Assembly (NCBI GenBank): GCA_948474755.1
Contig: CAOLHI010000073.1
Coordinates: 744,001-808,000, forward strand
Origin: Ctenosaura bakeri
Lineage: Eukaryota; Chordata; Lepidosauria; Squamata; Iguanidae
Length of the DNA: 64,000 bases
Reading direction: 5' to 3'
Part shown: piece by piece, positions 11,105 through 21,190 of the stretch
Numbering within the stretch: position 1 is the stretch's first letter
Layout of the letters: each line of letters begins with the position of its first letter
Notes under the pieces: generated by a model
The model's database searches: none
What the model saw: only the letters and a program-made list of their open reading frames with translations
Told to the model about the DNA's origin: nothing
Made by a program: the position numbers and the translations under genes

Positions 11105-11553
11105 TGAAGTAGCCTTGAGCAGCCCCTGTAGATTGCGTTTAAAATGTTTTAGCAAATGGACCAGGATGTATAGAGATATTAAGCAAAGTGTAGCAAATTA
11201 GAGACAAGTTTGTGCTATGTCGGGAAGAACTGGGACCAACTGCGTAAGTTAGAGATAAGCAGAGCATCTTGTTATGGGAAACAGGAACTGAGTGAAAGGG
11301 TACAGAATGTCAGAGTGAGCCTTCATGAAGCGTCATTAGCTTCGTGAGGGAGGGACTGAAAATGTGCAAAGTTGCAGGTTTGGGGAGAAGGGCTAAAGGA
11401 AACGAAACTTATGTACTGTTCCTATAAAATATCTGTGTTAACCCATTTCGAGGCTTTTTGGCTTTTTGGGATGACCCAGCCAGAGCCCGCGCGTTAAATA
11501 AATTTACTCTTTTTCCAACTCTCTGGTCTCCTTATGTTTGAGTGCCTGCAACA
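11105..11553 (+). mobile_element. Putative solo LTR, short family
   Basis: It begins TGAAGTAGCC and ends TGCAACA, with TTAG on both sides (11101-11104 and 11554-11557). It contains a TATA box (CTATAAAAT at about 11422-11430) and a polyadenylation signal AATAAA (11497-11502), in the order expected for U3-R-U5. The right duplication runs into a (TTAG)n microsatellite (11554-11573), which could have grown from it, or could make the match accidental. The terminal inverted match is only TG/CA. Confidence 0.6.
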
Positions 11554-11573
11554 TTAGTTAGTTAGTTAGTTCT
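11554..11573. repeat. (TTAG)n microsatellite at LTR edge
   Basis: Four to five TTAG units directly follow the LTR 3' end. Confidence 0.8.
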
Positions 11574-11689
11574 GGTTTGTTCATGTGTTTATGAACCTTT
11601 AAGGAGAAAAAAGCAGATGGAAAAAACATTCAAGTCTCCCTCATTTGCACTGATTCTGATCTGTACTGGACCCTATTGTGCCTACTTTA

Positions 11690-11891
11690 AGCTATTTCCC
11701 CACTACATTGTTATAGTGCTATTTTTCCTCTTTCAACATCCTGTGGAATTCTGGGCTTTGTAGTTTACTGAGGCCAAAGAGCTCTCTGGCTGAGAATTGT
11801 AAATGCCCCTCCCAAACTGCAAGTCCCAGGATTCCATAGGATGTTGAATGTGGAATAATAGAACTATAACAGTGGTAGTGCAGAAATGGCC
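11690..11891. mobile_element. Palindromic ~200-bp MITE (copy X2)
   Basis: The ends are AGCTATTTCCCCAC and GCAGAAATGGCC, with a perfect TTA target duplication (11687-11689 and 11892-11894). The arms and the central GAGCTCTCTGGCTGAGAATT segment match X1. Its length of 202 bp equals X1. Confidence 0.92.
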
Positions 11892-12328
11892 TTAGAGTTA
11901 GCAAAGTTTAGATACAGACTTGCATGCCATCGACCCCACCCCCCACGGCAATTCAATGGCTGAAGGAAAGCAGAGGGGAGGCAGCTGAAGAGTGTCTTGC
12001 CTATTTGACTATACCCAGATCTCTAGAAGACCCCTGACAGGTCCTGGAGGATGCTTTCGTAATTGTACATCTGGCTTTTCAGTCATCCTCTCATCTCCAC
12101 TGACCATTAAATGGCAATGATGAGCAGGCACCAGCAAGAAAAGGGGAGGGTTCAGGGGGGTTTAACCATTGCAGAAGGAATGCAGCAAATTCTGGCCTCC
12201 AGAGCAGCAGCAGCAACAACAGCAACAACAAGACATGTGCAGGCATAATGTGTTCATTGTAGTCTTGTTTGTAGGACATCATACACTTCTTTTCAAATTT
12301 GAGTTCAAAGGCATCTGTCATTTTTCCA
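11892..12328. other. Unassigned sequence with CAG/CAA repeat
   Basis: A (CAG)n(CAA)n run at about 12203-12230 explains the poly-Q and poly-L reading frames on the two strands. No gene is recognised. Confidence 0.5.
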
Positions 12329-12502
12329 GATATGGTTTGAGCATTGGACTACAACCCTGGAGACCATGGTTTGATTCCCTCCTTGACCACGGAAACCCAC
12401 TGGGTGTCATTGGGTGTGTCAAACAATCTCAGCCCCATAAAGCCCTGTGATAGGTTCTCCTTAGGGTCACCATAAATAACTTGAGGGCACACAACAACAA
12501 GA
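12329..12502 (+). mobile_element. Sauria-type SINE
   Basis: The tRNA-like head has box B GGTTTGATTCC at 12368-12378. It is followed by the CCCACTGGGTG block, and a Bov-B-like tail (CCTTAGGGTCACCATAAATA) ends in CACACAACAACAAG. It is a full-length but mutated copy with a shortened middle part. Confidence 0.88.
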
Positions 12503-12907
12503 AATTGAAAAGTAACTTTTTATCTGAGTAAATATAGAAGTGTCATCATTTTACTACTATAGATAAAATGTTGAATTGTGATAGATATGTGTGTATGTGT
12601 ATCCATGTGGATACGGGGGCAGGCGTGCTATTCATTGTTGATAATACTAGAGTAGAATGTTTTGGAAGAGCACACAGTACCCCTAAATACATATATTCAA
12701 GCATAATTATTAGACCCATAGGTTAGAACTATGTGACTTTCTGGAGTAACATGCTTCCTATACATATACATACACATACACATACATATATATACTCTCT
12801 TCCATCTATAAAGCTGGTCAGCATTTGCTTGTTTTACTGCTGAAGTCTTCTTCTACATTACACAGGAAAAGAAGAGATGACTGAGAAGGACATGATCCAG
12901 AGACTAA
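12503..12907. other. Unassigned sequence with TG and CATA simple repeats
   Basis: Short TGTG (about 12588-12602) and ACATAC/TATA runs (about 12763-12793) are present. Nothing else is recognised. Confidence 0.45.
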
Positions 12908-13284
12908 GGCCCTATCTGCAGCTTACCTTCTTGCAGCAGCATCTGGTGGGGATCCCAGCAGTGACTCTGCCAGGAAGGAAGCACAATGGGAGTGCTCCCC
13001 TCTGCACCAGCTGGCTCTCTGCCAAAGGAAGCATGAAGGCCATGCCTCTTTCTTCCACAGTGCAGCTGGACACTTCCGTTGTGCTTCTGGCCCTTCTGCC
13101 AGCCAGGTTAGTGCAGGATGAATATACAATCATGGTCATTGACAGGGAAAGCCCATCAATGATTTAACTCATGATCGCACCACCTGGGGATGGGAGAAGG
13201 ACAGGTCTGTGACAACATCATGCAGAAGCATCATCATAGATGTGTCCTTCTCCCATCCCCATGAGAGTGTGCTCTGGATTAGCA
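12908..13284 (+). mobile_element. Non-autonomous DNA transposon, 3' end lost (copy Z1)
   Basis: The left end is GGCCCTATCTGCAGC. The interior matches copies at 17469, 25099 and 34165: the AGCAC...GCTCCC blocks, a degenerate donor motif CAGGTTAGT near 13105, and the TCATTGA...TCAATGA hairpin at about 13137-13163. The expected right terminus is not found. The LTR at 13285 abuts it, but the sequence beyond that LTR does not resume the element, so the end was deleted or has diverged. Confidence 0.75.
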
Positions 13285-14163
13285 TGTTACTGCGGTAGAT
13301 AAACCCTATCCCGGGGTCTACAATTTAATATTAAAAATATCTCCATGTGCTTGAGAGGTCCCCTGAATGAGCACATAGGCAGGTGTGGTCGAATGGCCGA
13401 AAACAAGAAAAACCCGGTCAGGCCAGTAAACTCATAGTCAAATAGCCCCAGGAGACCTCCAGACACCTAAAACATAAAATAAACAAAGGGTCCTCAGCCC
13501 CGAGGAGCCGGCTTGAAGGGATTAATGCATCTGACAAACAGCCCATCAAGCAAGGATGATTTCCATACAGCCGAGGCTTTGACAACCCTGGCAAATCCAA
13601 TCATGCAAAGGACGTTGACATATTGGAGCTTTGTTCTAGCTCCTCCACCTATTGTTCTCCCTGGGGAAGGATTAGCCCTCCAGGTATCTTTTCCCCCATA
13701 AATAGACCCAGTTTTTGAGTGGCTCTTTGGATAGCTCCCGGCTTCCCAGCAGACCATCACTCCATCCGTTGAGCTATCCCCTCAGCCCTCCATGTGCTGT
13801 CTCATCTCTCTCTCCACTGCTGTCTCGGACCTCCGGACTTCAGGACAGGTACAGTGTTCCCCATCTGTAACCCTCGAAAGCCCCCTATCCAATTTCCTCT
13901 CTTTTTATTCCTCGTTAGGTCTTGAGTGAGTGAGTGAGTGAGTAAGTCCGTACGTGCACAAGTCTTTATTTTTAATAAAATCATTTATTAGACAATTTTG
14001 CTTGGTTTTTGGCTTGGCCTGACCCAGTAAAATTGGGTGAAAGATCTTGCTAGGTTACCCTACCTCTTGTATGGTGCTTGGCTTGTACTCTAGCTAGTTT
14101 CCATTCCCCGTCACATGCAGCACATTGAGGTGTCCCCCAAGGGACTCCAGAATCAGGGTAACA
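13285..14163 (+). mobile_element. Solo LTR, ERV-type (copy A)
   Basis: It starts TGTTACTGC and ends CAGGGTAACA (inverted TGTTAC/GTAACA) with a perfect 4-bp duplication AGCA (13281-13284 and 14164-14167). A TATA-like CATAAATA lies at about 13697 and AATAAA at 13974-13979. Its R/U5 segment (TTGGCTTGGCCTGACCC) and 3' end match the copy at 19814-20717. A (GAGT)n microsatellite lies at about 13923-13945. Only the LTR remains, as expected after recombination between two LTRs. The 4-bp duplication suits class I (gammaretrovirus-like) endogenous retroviruses; that class assignment is inference. Confidence 0.9.
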
Positions 14164-15640
14164 AGCATTATATCAAAATGTGGCCACTGTCATGAGTTTG
14201 ATTCAACAGAATTAATAAAAGGAACCTCTGTAGGCAAACGGCCACCATTCATTTTACTAAAATACACAATATGCCTAGTGTATTCATTTTTAGTCTATAA
14301 ATCTGATTGCTAATGTGTGACAAATGTTAGGGAAGGAGCTTGCAGTTCCAAGAGTAGCTTGAACAGAAAGCTTACAAGATTTTGCCTGTGAGTCATCCAT
14401 CCGGTACAAGTGTAAGCCAGGCTGTCTGAGCCAAATTGAGCCATCCTAAAGGTGAATCAAGGGTACAATGGCAATGATTGGAGCAACAAAGTTCTATATT
14501 TGGACCATCGTAGCAACCTGGCCTACCCAATATCACGGCCACAGTGGCCTTATAGAACATCCAGTTGATCCATAGCATCTGGGGTTTCTATGATCTTCCA
14601 AGGTGCCACTGCCTAAAAGATTATATTTACAGTTCTGTTCTTAATTCCAATCTGAAAAAATTCCTGGCTGCAGCAAGGAGGACTTTTTAGTACTGGAAAT
14701 GAATAAAGTCTTTAAAAACATATTAAAGAAACTCCATGGTTTTCTACCTCTGCAATTTCTGGGTCTCTCTGCTCAGCATTCCAGGCGCTTTCCACAAAGC
14801 TGCCTATAAATAAAGTATCAGATCAGTTCACTAGAAAAGCCTAGATGGAGTGTCATTATGTTTATATAAACAGAGAAAAGAAAAAGGAGAGAAAAGTCAT
14901 TCTGCCTACATAGAAATATCTAAGCCCCGCTGCTGCAATCCCATTCTACCCATTAGTCTTCATCTCCCCATAAACTCTGCCTTAATGTTATCTGCCTTTC
15001 ATTGTTCATCACTACTGATGCCACTCTTTAACGTTCATTAAAATCTCAGCCACTATCTCACAGAGAACAACTGTTCAAGACATCAGTGTCACACAGTTGG
15101 GACATTTTCGGCTTTGAAGTTTCTCTTTTGTTCAACATTATCGGCTTCCTCCCCCCTCCTTGCGACGGGTAAATCAGTTTTATGCTTTTCGCAGTTATTG
15201 AGAAACTGTTTCATTCTCCCCTGCCACGGAACCAATCCATCCTTGCCGGCATATACCTTCCCTCCTTTTTTTTTTTTTTTTTAACCATCCTTCTCTTTGC
15301 TTGCTTTGGCGTTCTGCTAAGTTCATCACAGCTTTGTTTTTATATTCTCCTTGGTGTATTTTATAGCTGGGTAAAAAAACCTAGAAAGCTGCCTCAGAAA
15401 AGCGCACACACGCCAGCCCTTTGATGTTTGCATTTTGTGTGGCAGCTTGCTGAAATTTGTCAGCGCTCACACAAAGACAAAGGCTTCTGAACTTCTCCGC
15501 TGTTCCGTCAACTGCTGCCAGACATCAGGCTGAAAGCAGCCAGATATGTCACAAATGAAAAAATCATTAAAAGCGGCAGGTGAAAAGTTGCCTCACTGGG
15601 CCAGCACGTTCTTGACTGAGAAAGGAACAATAAGAACGGG
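14164..15640. other. Unique sequence with a candidate conserved noncoding block
   Basis: No repeat or gene is recognised. The stretch 15080-15600 is free of repeats except a T run at 15267-15283. It has balanced composition and AT-rich motifs such as AAAAAATCATTAAAAG, and looks like slowly evolving regulatory DNA. That is inference only. Confidence 0.35.
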
Positions 15641-15666
15641 GTGTGTGTGTGTGTGTGTGTGTGTGT
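15641..15666. repeat. (GT)13 microsatellite
   Basis: An uninterrupted GT run. Confidence 0.97.
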
Positions 15667-15944
15667 ATTCCAATTGACCAAAGCTTTGCTCTTCATATTC
15701 CTAAGTGTTTTATGTGGAGATGTGGGCAAGTGCTCCAGAAAGTAGGAATTCAGACTCAAGAAGGGAGCAAAGCACAGAAACAGTATTTTTCTACTCTGGT
15801 TATTAAAACTTCATAGGCAACAGAGTGGATATAACTTTGGAAGGGGAGCAGGGAGACACAAATATATCCATGCTTTGGCAAACTTCTGTTTGGATTGTTG
15901 CAATGCATTTCGTATGAGCTGCCACTGAAGATAGCCGAGAAGTT
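15667..15944. other. Unassigned sequence
   Basis: No feature is recognised. Confidence 0.3.
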
Positions 15945-16300
15945 TCAGGTATGGTAGCAAAAGATGTAACTGAGAAACAAGCATTACATGAAAGCATTAC
16001 AACAGTCCTTGCTCACCTTCACTGGCTTCCATTTTATTTCTGGGTCCAATACAAAATGCTATTTCTGATGTGTAAAGCCTTAATTGGCTTGAGAAATCAG
16101 TATCCAAAGGAACACCACTTCTTCTATTTATCTTCCTGTGTACCCTAAGATTATAATTGGAGTGCAATTTCTCAGTCTCTCTCCCCGATTAGAAGAAAAG
16201 AGGATGGCTTTGAGGGAGAGGTGGTGCCTCTCCCATAATTAATGTACTTTGTCTGTGAGACCTATTCCCACAGACCTCCTAAAATCTTTTAAGCATTGAT
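15945..16300 (+). pseudogene. L2 LINE reverse transcriptase C-terminal fragment
   Basis: The plus strand encodes HLHWLPFYFWVQYKMLFLMC followed by KALIGLRNQYPKE. This matches the conserved L2 HWLPV-RF-I-FK-LLLTYKAL-G-AP-YL segment at the end of the reverse transcriptase. The following DNA holds a broken counterpart of the RAFSV-APRLWN motif in another frame. It is truncated at both ends and frameshifted, so inactive. Confidence 0.82.
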
Positions 16301-16305
16301 ATTTA

Positions 16306-16505
16306 GACCATTTCCACACCACACTGTTATAGTGCATTATTCCACTTTCAACATTCTGTGGAATTCTGGGGTTTGTAGTTTACTGAAGCCAAAGAGCTCT
16401 CTGGCTGAGAATTCTAAATACCCTTCCCTAAACTACAAACCCCAGAATTCCATAGGATGTTGAAAGTGGAATAATGCACTATAACAGTGTGGTGTGGAAA
16501 TGGCC
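16306..16505. mobile_element. Palindromic ~200-bp MITE (copy X3)
   Basis: The termini are GACCATTTCCACACC and GGTGTGGAAATGGCC, with a perfect TTA duplication (16303-16305 and 16506-16508). The inverted arms are nearly perfect here (CACTGTTATAGTGCATTATT against its complement near 16470-16490). It is probably the youngest copy of this form in the window. Confidence 0.95.
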
Positions 16506-16907
16506 TTAGCCTCTGTTTTGGCTGACTTGATTTTCACCCCCATGAAGCTGCTTTCAGCTCATGCCCTCTGTGACCAGAAGGAGCGTGCAGCTCACTTGTC
16601 ACTGCGCCATCTTGAACTCACACATATGGAACTCCTATATCCTTTGTAGAGTGTTTTGGAATCTTTTAGAGCTGACCTAGAGCCCCCCCCCCACCAATCC
16701 ATTTTCAGAGGCCAGAATATTATACTCATCTATTGGGTATAACCTTGACCTTTTCTCTCCAAATCTCCTCATTTCCTCTTTGTCTGGCATACTAGCAGCA
16801 GCTTCTGAGGGATCTTCTTGTGATACTGGAGAGGTTTTTGCTTTTTCTTTTGGTCCTTTATTCTCTCTTCACTCTTTTGTGGATGTTTTGCCTTTCCTTC
16901 TGTATAA

Positions 16908-16948
<41 letters not shown>

Positions 16949-17468
16949 CTATCATTACATCTCCGGATACCCAGCCTCACAAGGCACTGCTGCTGCTGCT
17001 GCTGCTGCTACTACTACTACTATTACCAATGTATTGGATGAAACAAGCTGAGGAAATTTACAGGGACTAGTTAAAATGTAGCTATGATGGGGACCAAAAT
17101 GAGGGTATTGAACCCAACTAATATTACTCCTCCCCCCACCACAAACTTTTCCTTCACTTTCCAAATTTCCAACACTGCAGAGAATGAGATGCTGAAAATC
17201 ATTCACACCTAGAACTTTTTAAATTTGCTGTATTCTCATTCCCTTGGTCACTTTGCCTCCCCCTTTTCTTTGGAGGCCTAAACTTTATTTGTAAATGCTC
17301 AACTGAAGTTTTAAGGTACTGCAATGCTAGAAATTTGGGGAATGGGGGTAACATTATTTGGGGGGAAGTGACTCTCTCCCATTGCCCCCCTTCCTTTGTA
17401 AGCTACACCCTGGGTAATGCAAAGGTCATGCACAGTATATGGACAGGGCTCGTTCCGCAAAAAAGCAT
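16506..17468. other. Unassigned sequence with two simple repeats
   Basis: It contains (CT)n at 16911-16943 and a (CTG)n(CTA)n run at 16987-17023, which create poly-S/L and poly-L reading frames. No gene is recognised. Confidence 0.6.
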
Positions 17469-17885
17469 GGCCCCTTCCACACCCTACCTGGTCATGGAGA
17501 CATCCAGTGTGGGTCCTGGTGTCGGCTCTGCCAGGAGGGGAGCACGGCAGGAGTGCTCCCTTCTGCACTGGCTGCCTCCAGGATCCAGGGAGTGTGACGG
17601 CCACGCTTCTTCCTGCCGCAGCACAGCCAGGTAGTTTCCCAGGCTGTGCCAGGGCAGGAAGCACAGCCATTGTGCTTCCAGGGCCTCCGCAGACAAGGTA
17701 AGTCCACAACGGTGGTGCGATTGCCAGTCATTGATAGGGAAAGCCCATCAATGATTTGCAGCATGGCTGCACCACTTGGGAACAGGAGAAGGACAGGACC
17801 ATGACGATGTCGTGCATAAGTGTTGTCACAGTCCTGTTCTTCTCTCATCCCTATGGCAGGTTGGGAGGATAGAGAGGAAAGGACC
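17469..17885 (+). mobile_element. Non-autonomous DNA transposon (copy Z2)
   Basis: The termini are GGCCCCTTCCACACC and AGGAAAGGACC. The flanking triplets CAT and TAA do not match, so the target duplication is lost or mutated. A donor-like AAGGTAAGT lies at 17695-17703, and the hairpin TCATTGA...TCAATGA at about 17728-17756. It is 417 bp, with an interior shared with Z1, Z3 and Z4. Confidence 0.85.
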
Positions 17886-19234
17886 TAAGTTGCTCAGTCT
17901 GATGTACAAGCTTCTGTGCAAAGATGCAGGAATTCCCAGCTGTGCGAATCACAGAGACCATGAAGAAGAATCAAAGGAAATTAATCTGTCAATAGAACAG
18001 GGAAGTGGCAAATCCTGCCCCCTCCTCCAAACTCACTTCTGGCAGCAGCACCCCGAGCACTTTCAAAACTTCCTCCAGAGGTCTGGGAATATGAGAAACC
18101 ATCTAGGGACAGTTTTAGTGAGTTGCATGGGACTTCCAAGGGAAGAAGGGGAAGAAAATTCTGTTATGGCAAGGGGTGTCTTCTAGTGTGACTTTGGATG
18201 CAGGCCTTTGTGATTAGGTGACTGACTGTGGCATGCATTTGTCTTACCCTCTGTGAAGGGGTACTGGATTGGATTGTTCCTTGCTACACTTTAATATTTG
18301 TTTTAAATTTAGTTATTGTACATCTCCTCCAGAACTTAGCACAGGATGAAGCAACCTAAATAATAGATAGAATGCTGCAAAATCTGCTACTAAAAATGCA
18401 GTGACAAACACTTTTAAATTAAAGAATTAAGACATGATAAAAAGAGATTATATACAACTAAAAAATGCCTCAAGCGAGGTGTCAGTTATCTTCAGAGAAA
18501 GCAGAGAACAAAGGATTCATAAAGTATGTGGTAAAGTGTTTATGAGGTGGATTATTTTATACCTCCTCTTTCATTTCTCCCCACTTTGATAGCATTCATT
18601 ACATACTTTTATACATTCCCATTTCAACTGATTGGTGCACACCAAACTTGTGGAAATATGAGGCACTTAATAGCTGCATTGTTCCATTCCTTGGAACTAA
18701 GGTATACTGAATCATGGAACATTCCTTCAAATATCGGTTATCCGACAGTTCTTGTAAAAACATCAGGGGGCTCTTATGTGTCTGGGCACCAGCACAATTC
18801 AAACAACTTGCACCAAATATTTTACCACAGACCTGTTACTCAAAAATAAGGAACATGGATGATGCACTGTCTCTTCCTGTAGCACACTCTGCTTGTCAGC
18901 AGATGATCAAAAGCTGGCATATTTCAAAGGACACAGTGTGGTTTGGGATATGACCCCTGAGTGGCCCACAGCTACAGTCTGGGTTTGGCAAAGTTTTATT
19001 CTTTTTTTCTCCCAGAGATAATAGTGGGCTTCAAAACTCTCAGAGATCATGAACAGGAATTTTCTCAGGCAGCTTTGAGAATGTGGGCAAGGGTGGCAGC
19101 ATTGTCCTCCAAATGAATTGATGTAAAATGGAGGGAGGGGAATAACACGTTGTACTTAGGAATTGTAATAAATCTGCCAAACAACCTTGACTTAGTGCCT
19201 TGTAACAGGTGAGATTAGCAGAAGTGAGCCTAGA
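17886..19234. other. Unassigned, mostly unique sequence
   Basis: No gene, RNA or confident repeat is recognised. Reading frames of up to about 136 codons at the left edge extend out of the DNA element and lack domains. Confidence 0.4.
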
Positions 19235-19505
19235 GGGAAGGCACCATTAAGGGTGCAAAGAATACTCACAAATCGACTCATCTTCAATGAAAACAGGTAG
19301 CTTGATATATTGAAACATGGCATTTAGGAAATAATCACGCCCACAAAAATTTTTGTATGGGGGGGGGAGTTTGGATGAAAAAAACACACCTTTTTGTGCA
19401 AAATTTACACAAAAATTCTCATAAACTCTCCCAGCAGAATGAAACCTTTTGAAATTATGCACTTTTGCATGCATGAAAAAATGAAGGGAAGATTTATATC
19501 CCTAA
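19235..19505 (-). repeat. Unclassified interspersed repeat (copy R1)
   Basis: This is similar in order and orientation to 20795-21190. Both have an AATACT-C-A start, a TTGATRYAYTGAAACA block, TTTTGCACAAAA-type motifs, and an AGATTTAYATCYCT end. Minus-strand translations also align (DYFLNAMFQYIKLPVFIEDE here against DPFLNRVFQCIKLLFIDKDE there). The family is unknown to me. Confidence 0.6.
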
Positions 19506-19813
19506 TCAGAAGTCACTACTTAGAATCCCTGTGAGAACTATAAGCCGGGAATCTGGTCCTTCCTTGCTCTTTCTCATTTGTGGACCTGTAAGAGAGAAGG
19601 GGATATGGCTGCTCTTAAGTGACCATGCGACCAGCTAGCTCAAAGCCTTTTGGCCTAGGGATTCATGTGGGAGCATCTGCTGGCTGCTGAAGTCAGTATA
19701 ACCTCACTGGTATTGCTCAAAGAACACAGTCTGAACTCTTCAGGGAGGGTCCCAGATGCTCTCTCTCTAGGTACTGCCTCATCCCTCCATGCTAAGGAAG
19801 TTTATGGGAGTGC
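19506..19813. other. Unassigned sequence
   Basis: No feature is recognised. The last four bases (GTGC) are the left target duplication of the LTR that follows. Confidence 0.4.
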
Positions 19814-20717
19814 TGTTACTGCAGTTTAGGCCTCCTTGGAGATACCCCTAGATATCATTTTGATATCAATAATTTGGCTCTCTTCCACCACCCCTCTCCA
19901 CGTGTTTGTGAGGCCCCCAGACAAGCACAGAACTAGGCTCGGCCACTAATCGCTGGACATTCCATTCTCCACCCAGGCAGGCCAGAAAGACCCAGATCCT
20001 TGCTTTAGGAGACCTCTCTGCAAACACCTTCATTATGTATGCACGCTGTTTACAAAGGACTCCCTGCCCCGAGCAGGCAACCTGGCAAGCTGAATACTCA
20101 ACTGCCAAGCACCGAGCATTTGCATACTGTCTACTTCTTTGTCAATTCGGACATAACTCAATCATGCTAAATTCTGACCTTTCCAAAGCTTTGTTCCGCG
20201 CCCGAAATGCATTGTTTTCCCCAAGTATGGCATAGCCTGCAGTTACATTTCTCCCTATAAAAACCCCTGATTCCGAGACCAACCTCGGATCGCTCCTGAA
20301 TTCCAGACTGCCTTGCTGCTGCTTTGCTTGGCAAGCTTCCCCTCAGCTCCACGTGCTGAGATACATCGAACCCCAGCATCGCTCTCTGTCTTCTTTCCGG
20401 GCTTCAGGAATAGGTTTCATATCACCCAAATCAACTATCCCTCTGAAAATCCCGCTATCATACTCACACCTTTATTTTCCTTAGTTATCTGTGTTGCTTA
20501 CATTGTGTGCCTGTATTTAATAAAGATCATTCATTTATTTCCAACACGGTTTGCTTCTTGACTTGGCCTGACCCCATAAACATTGAGCTACAAGATCCTG
20601 CTGCATTACCCTGCCTCTCATAGTGCCATCCAGTGCTCTTGACTAATTTCCCCCATCTTGTGTAATTGTAAGATTATTTAGGTGTCCCTCCCGGGACCCC
20701 CAGTAAACAGGGTAACA
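19814..20717 (+). mobile_element. Solo LTR, ERV-type (copy B)
   Basis: It starts TGTTACTGCAG and ends CAGGGTAACA with a perfect 4-bp duplication GTGC (19810-19813 and 20718-20721). A TATA box is in CCTATAAAAACCCC (about 20254) and AATAAA at 20519-20524, so U3 is about 470 bp. The 3' part aligns with copy A and, in reverse, with copy C (GGGACCCCCA...CAGGGTAACA). No gag, pol or env lies nearby, so it is a recombined remnant. The promoter and poly(A) signals look intact and could still act on neighbouring DNA. Confidence 0.93.
20256..20262 (+). promoter_or_regulatory. LTR TATA box
   Basis: TATAAAA within CCTATAAAAACCCC is the same context as in copy C (minus strand, near 47743-47750). It marks the likely RNA polymerase II start of the ancestral retroviral transcript about 25-30 bp downstream. 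Confidence 0.7.
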
Positions 20718-20794
20718 GTGCAACAACACTTTACCTGACTAGGAATGGAACTGGGTCAACTTTATGAGAGTAGGAGAGCCAGGCATAGTGAATG
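20718..20794. other. Unassigned spacer
   Basis: A short interval after the LTR target duplication; nothing recognised. Confidence 0.3.
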
Positions 20795-21190
20795 TAAGTT
20801 CAAGCAAACATTATTGTCACTCCCAAATGGGGAAGGAAGGAATACTTGCAAGCTTTCTCATCCTTATCAATAAAGAGTAGTTTGATGCACTGAAACACTC
20901 TGTTAAGAAAAGGGTCAACCATTGTGATATTTTTCACATTCTCAGACTTCTTAAAGAATAATTCATTTGCACAGAAAACTTGGGGTCTGCTCTCAAAGCA
21001 ACATTTTGCACAAAAACACCAAGTTTTTCTTTTCACTAACAATTTTTTTTTTCACAGAAACACCTGAAGTGTGAAAATCATCAAAAATGTGCAAAACCTC
21101 TCATAATAGTATGCAGCAAGGAAAAAGATTTGCAATCATTCATCGTTGCATAAAAATGATAAAATAAGAAAGATTTACATCTCTGTTCAA
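20795..21190 (-). repeat. Unclassified interspersed repeat (copy R2)
   Basis: This is the longer paralogue of 19235-19505 in the same orientation. The motifs TGCACAAAAACACC and CAAAAATGTGCAAAA recur. No terminal repeats are identified. Confidence 0.6.

Noticed and set aside
12369..12378. tRNA genes at SINE box B motifs (also 3101 and 8889)
   Set aside because: The cloverleaf is not complete and each is followed by a SINE body and Bov-B tail.
12091..12450. Poly-leucine and poly-glutamine frames
   Set aside because: They are produced by the CAG/CAA simple repeat on the two strands.
13285..14163. LTR A inserted inside DNA element Z1 as a clean nested insertion
   Set aside because: The LTR duplication is clean, but the sequence beyond it does not resume Z1, so I cannot show that Z1 once spanned the site.
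17311..18186. Several overlapping frames of 94-136 codons
   Set aside because: They lie in and around the non-autonomous DNA element Z2 on both strands, with no domain or consistent codon signal; similar frames appear in its other copies.
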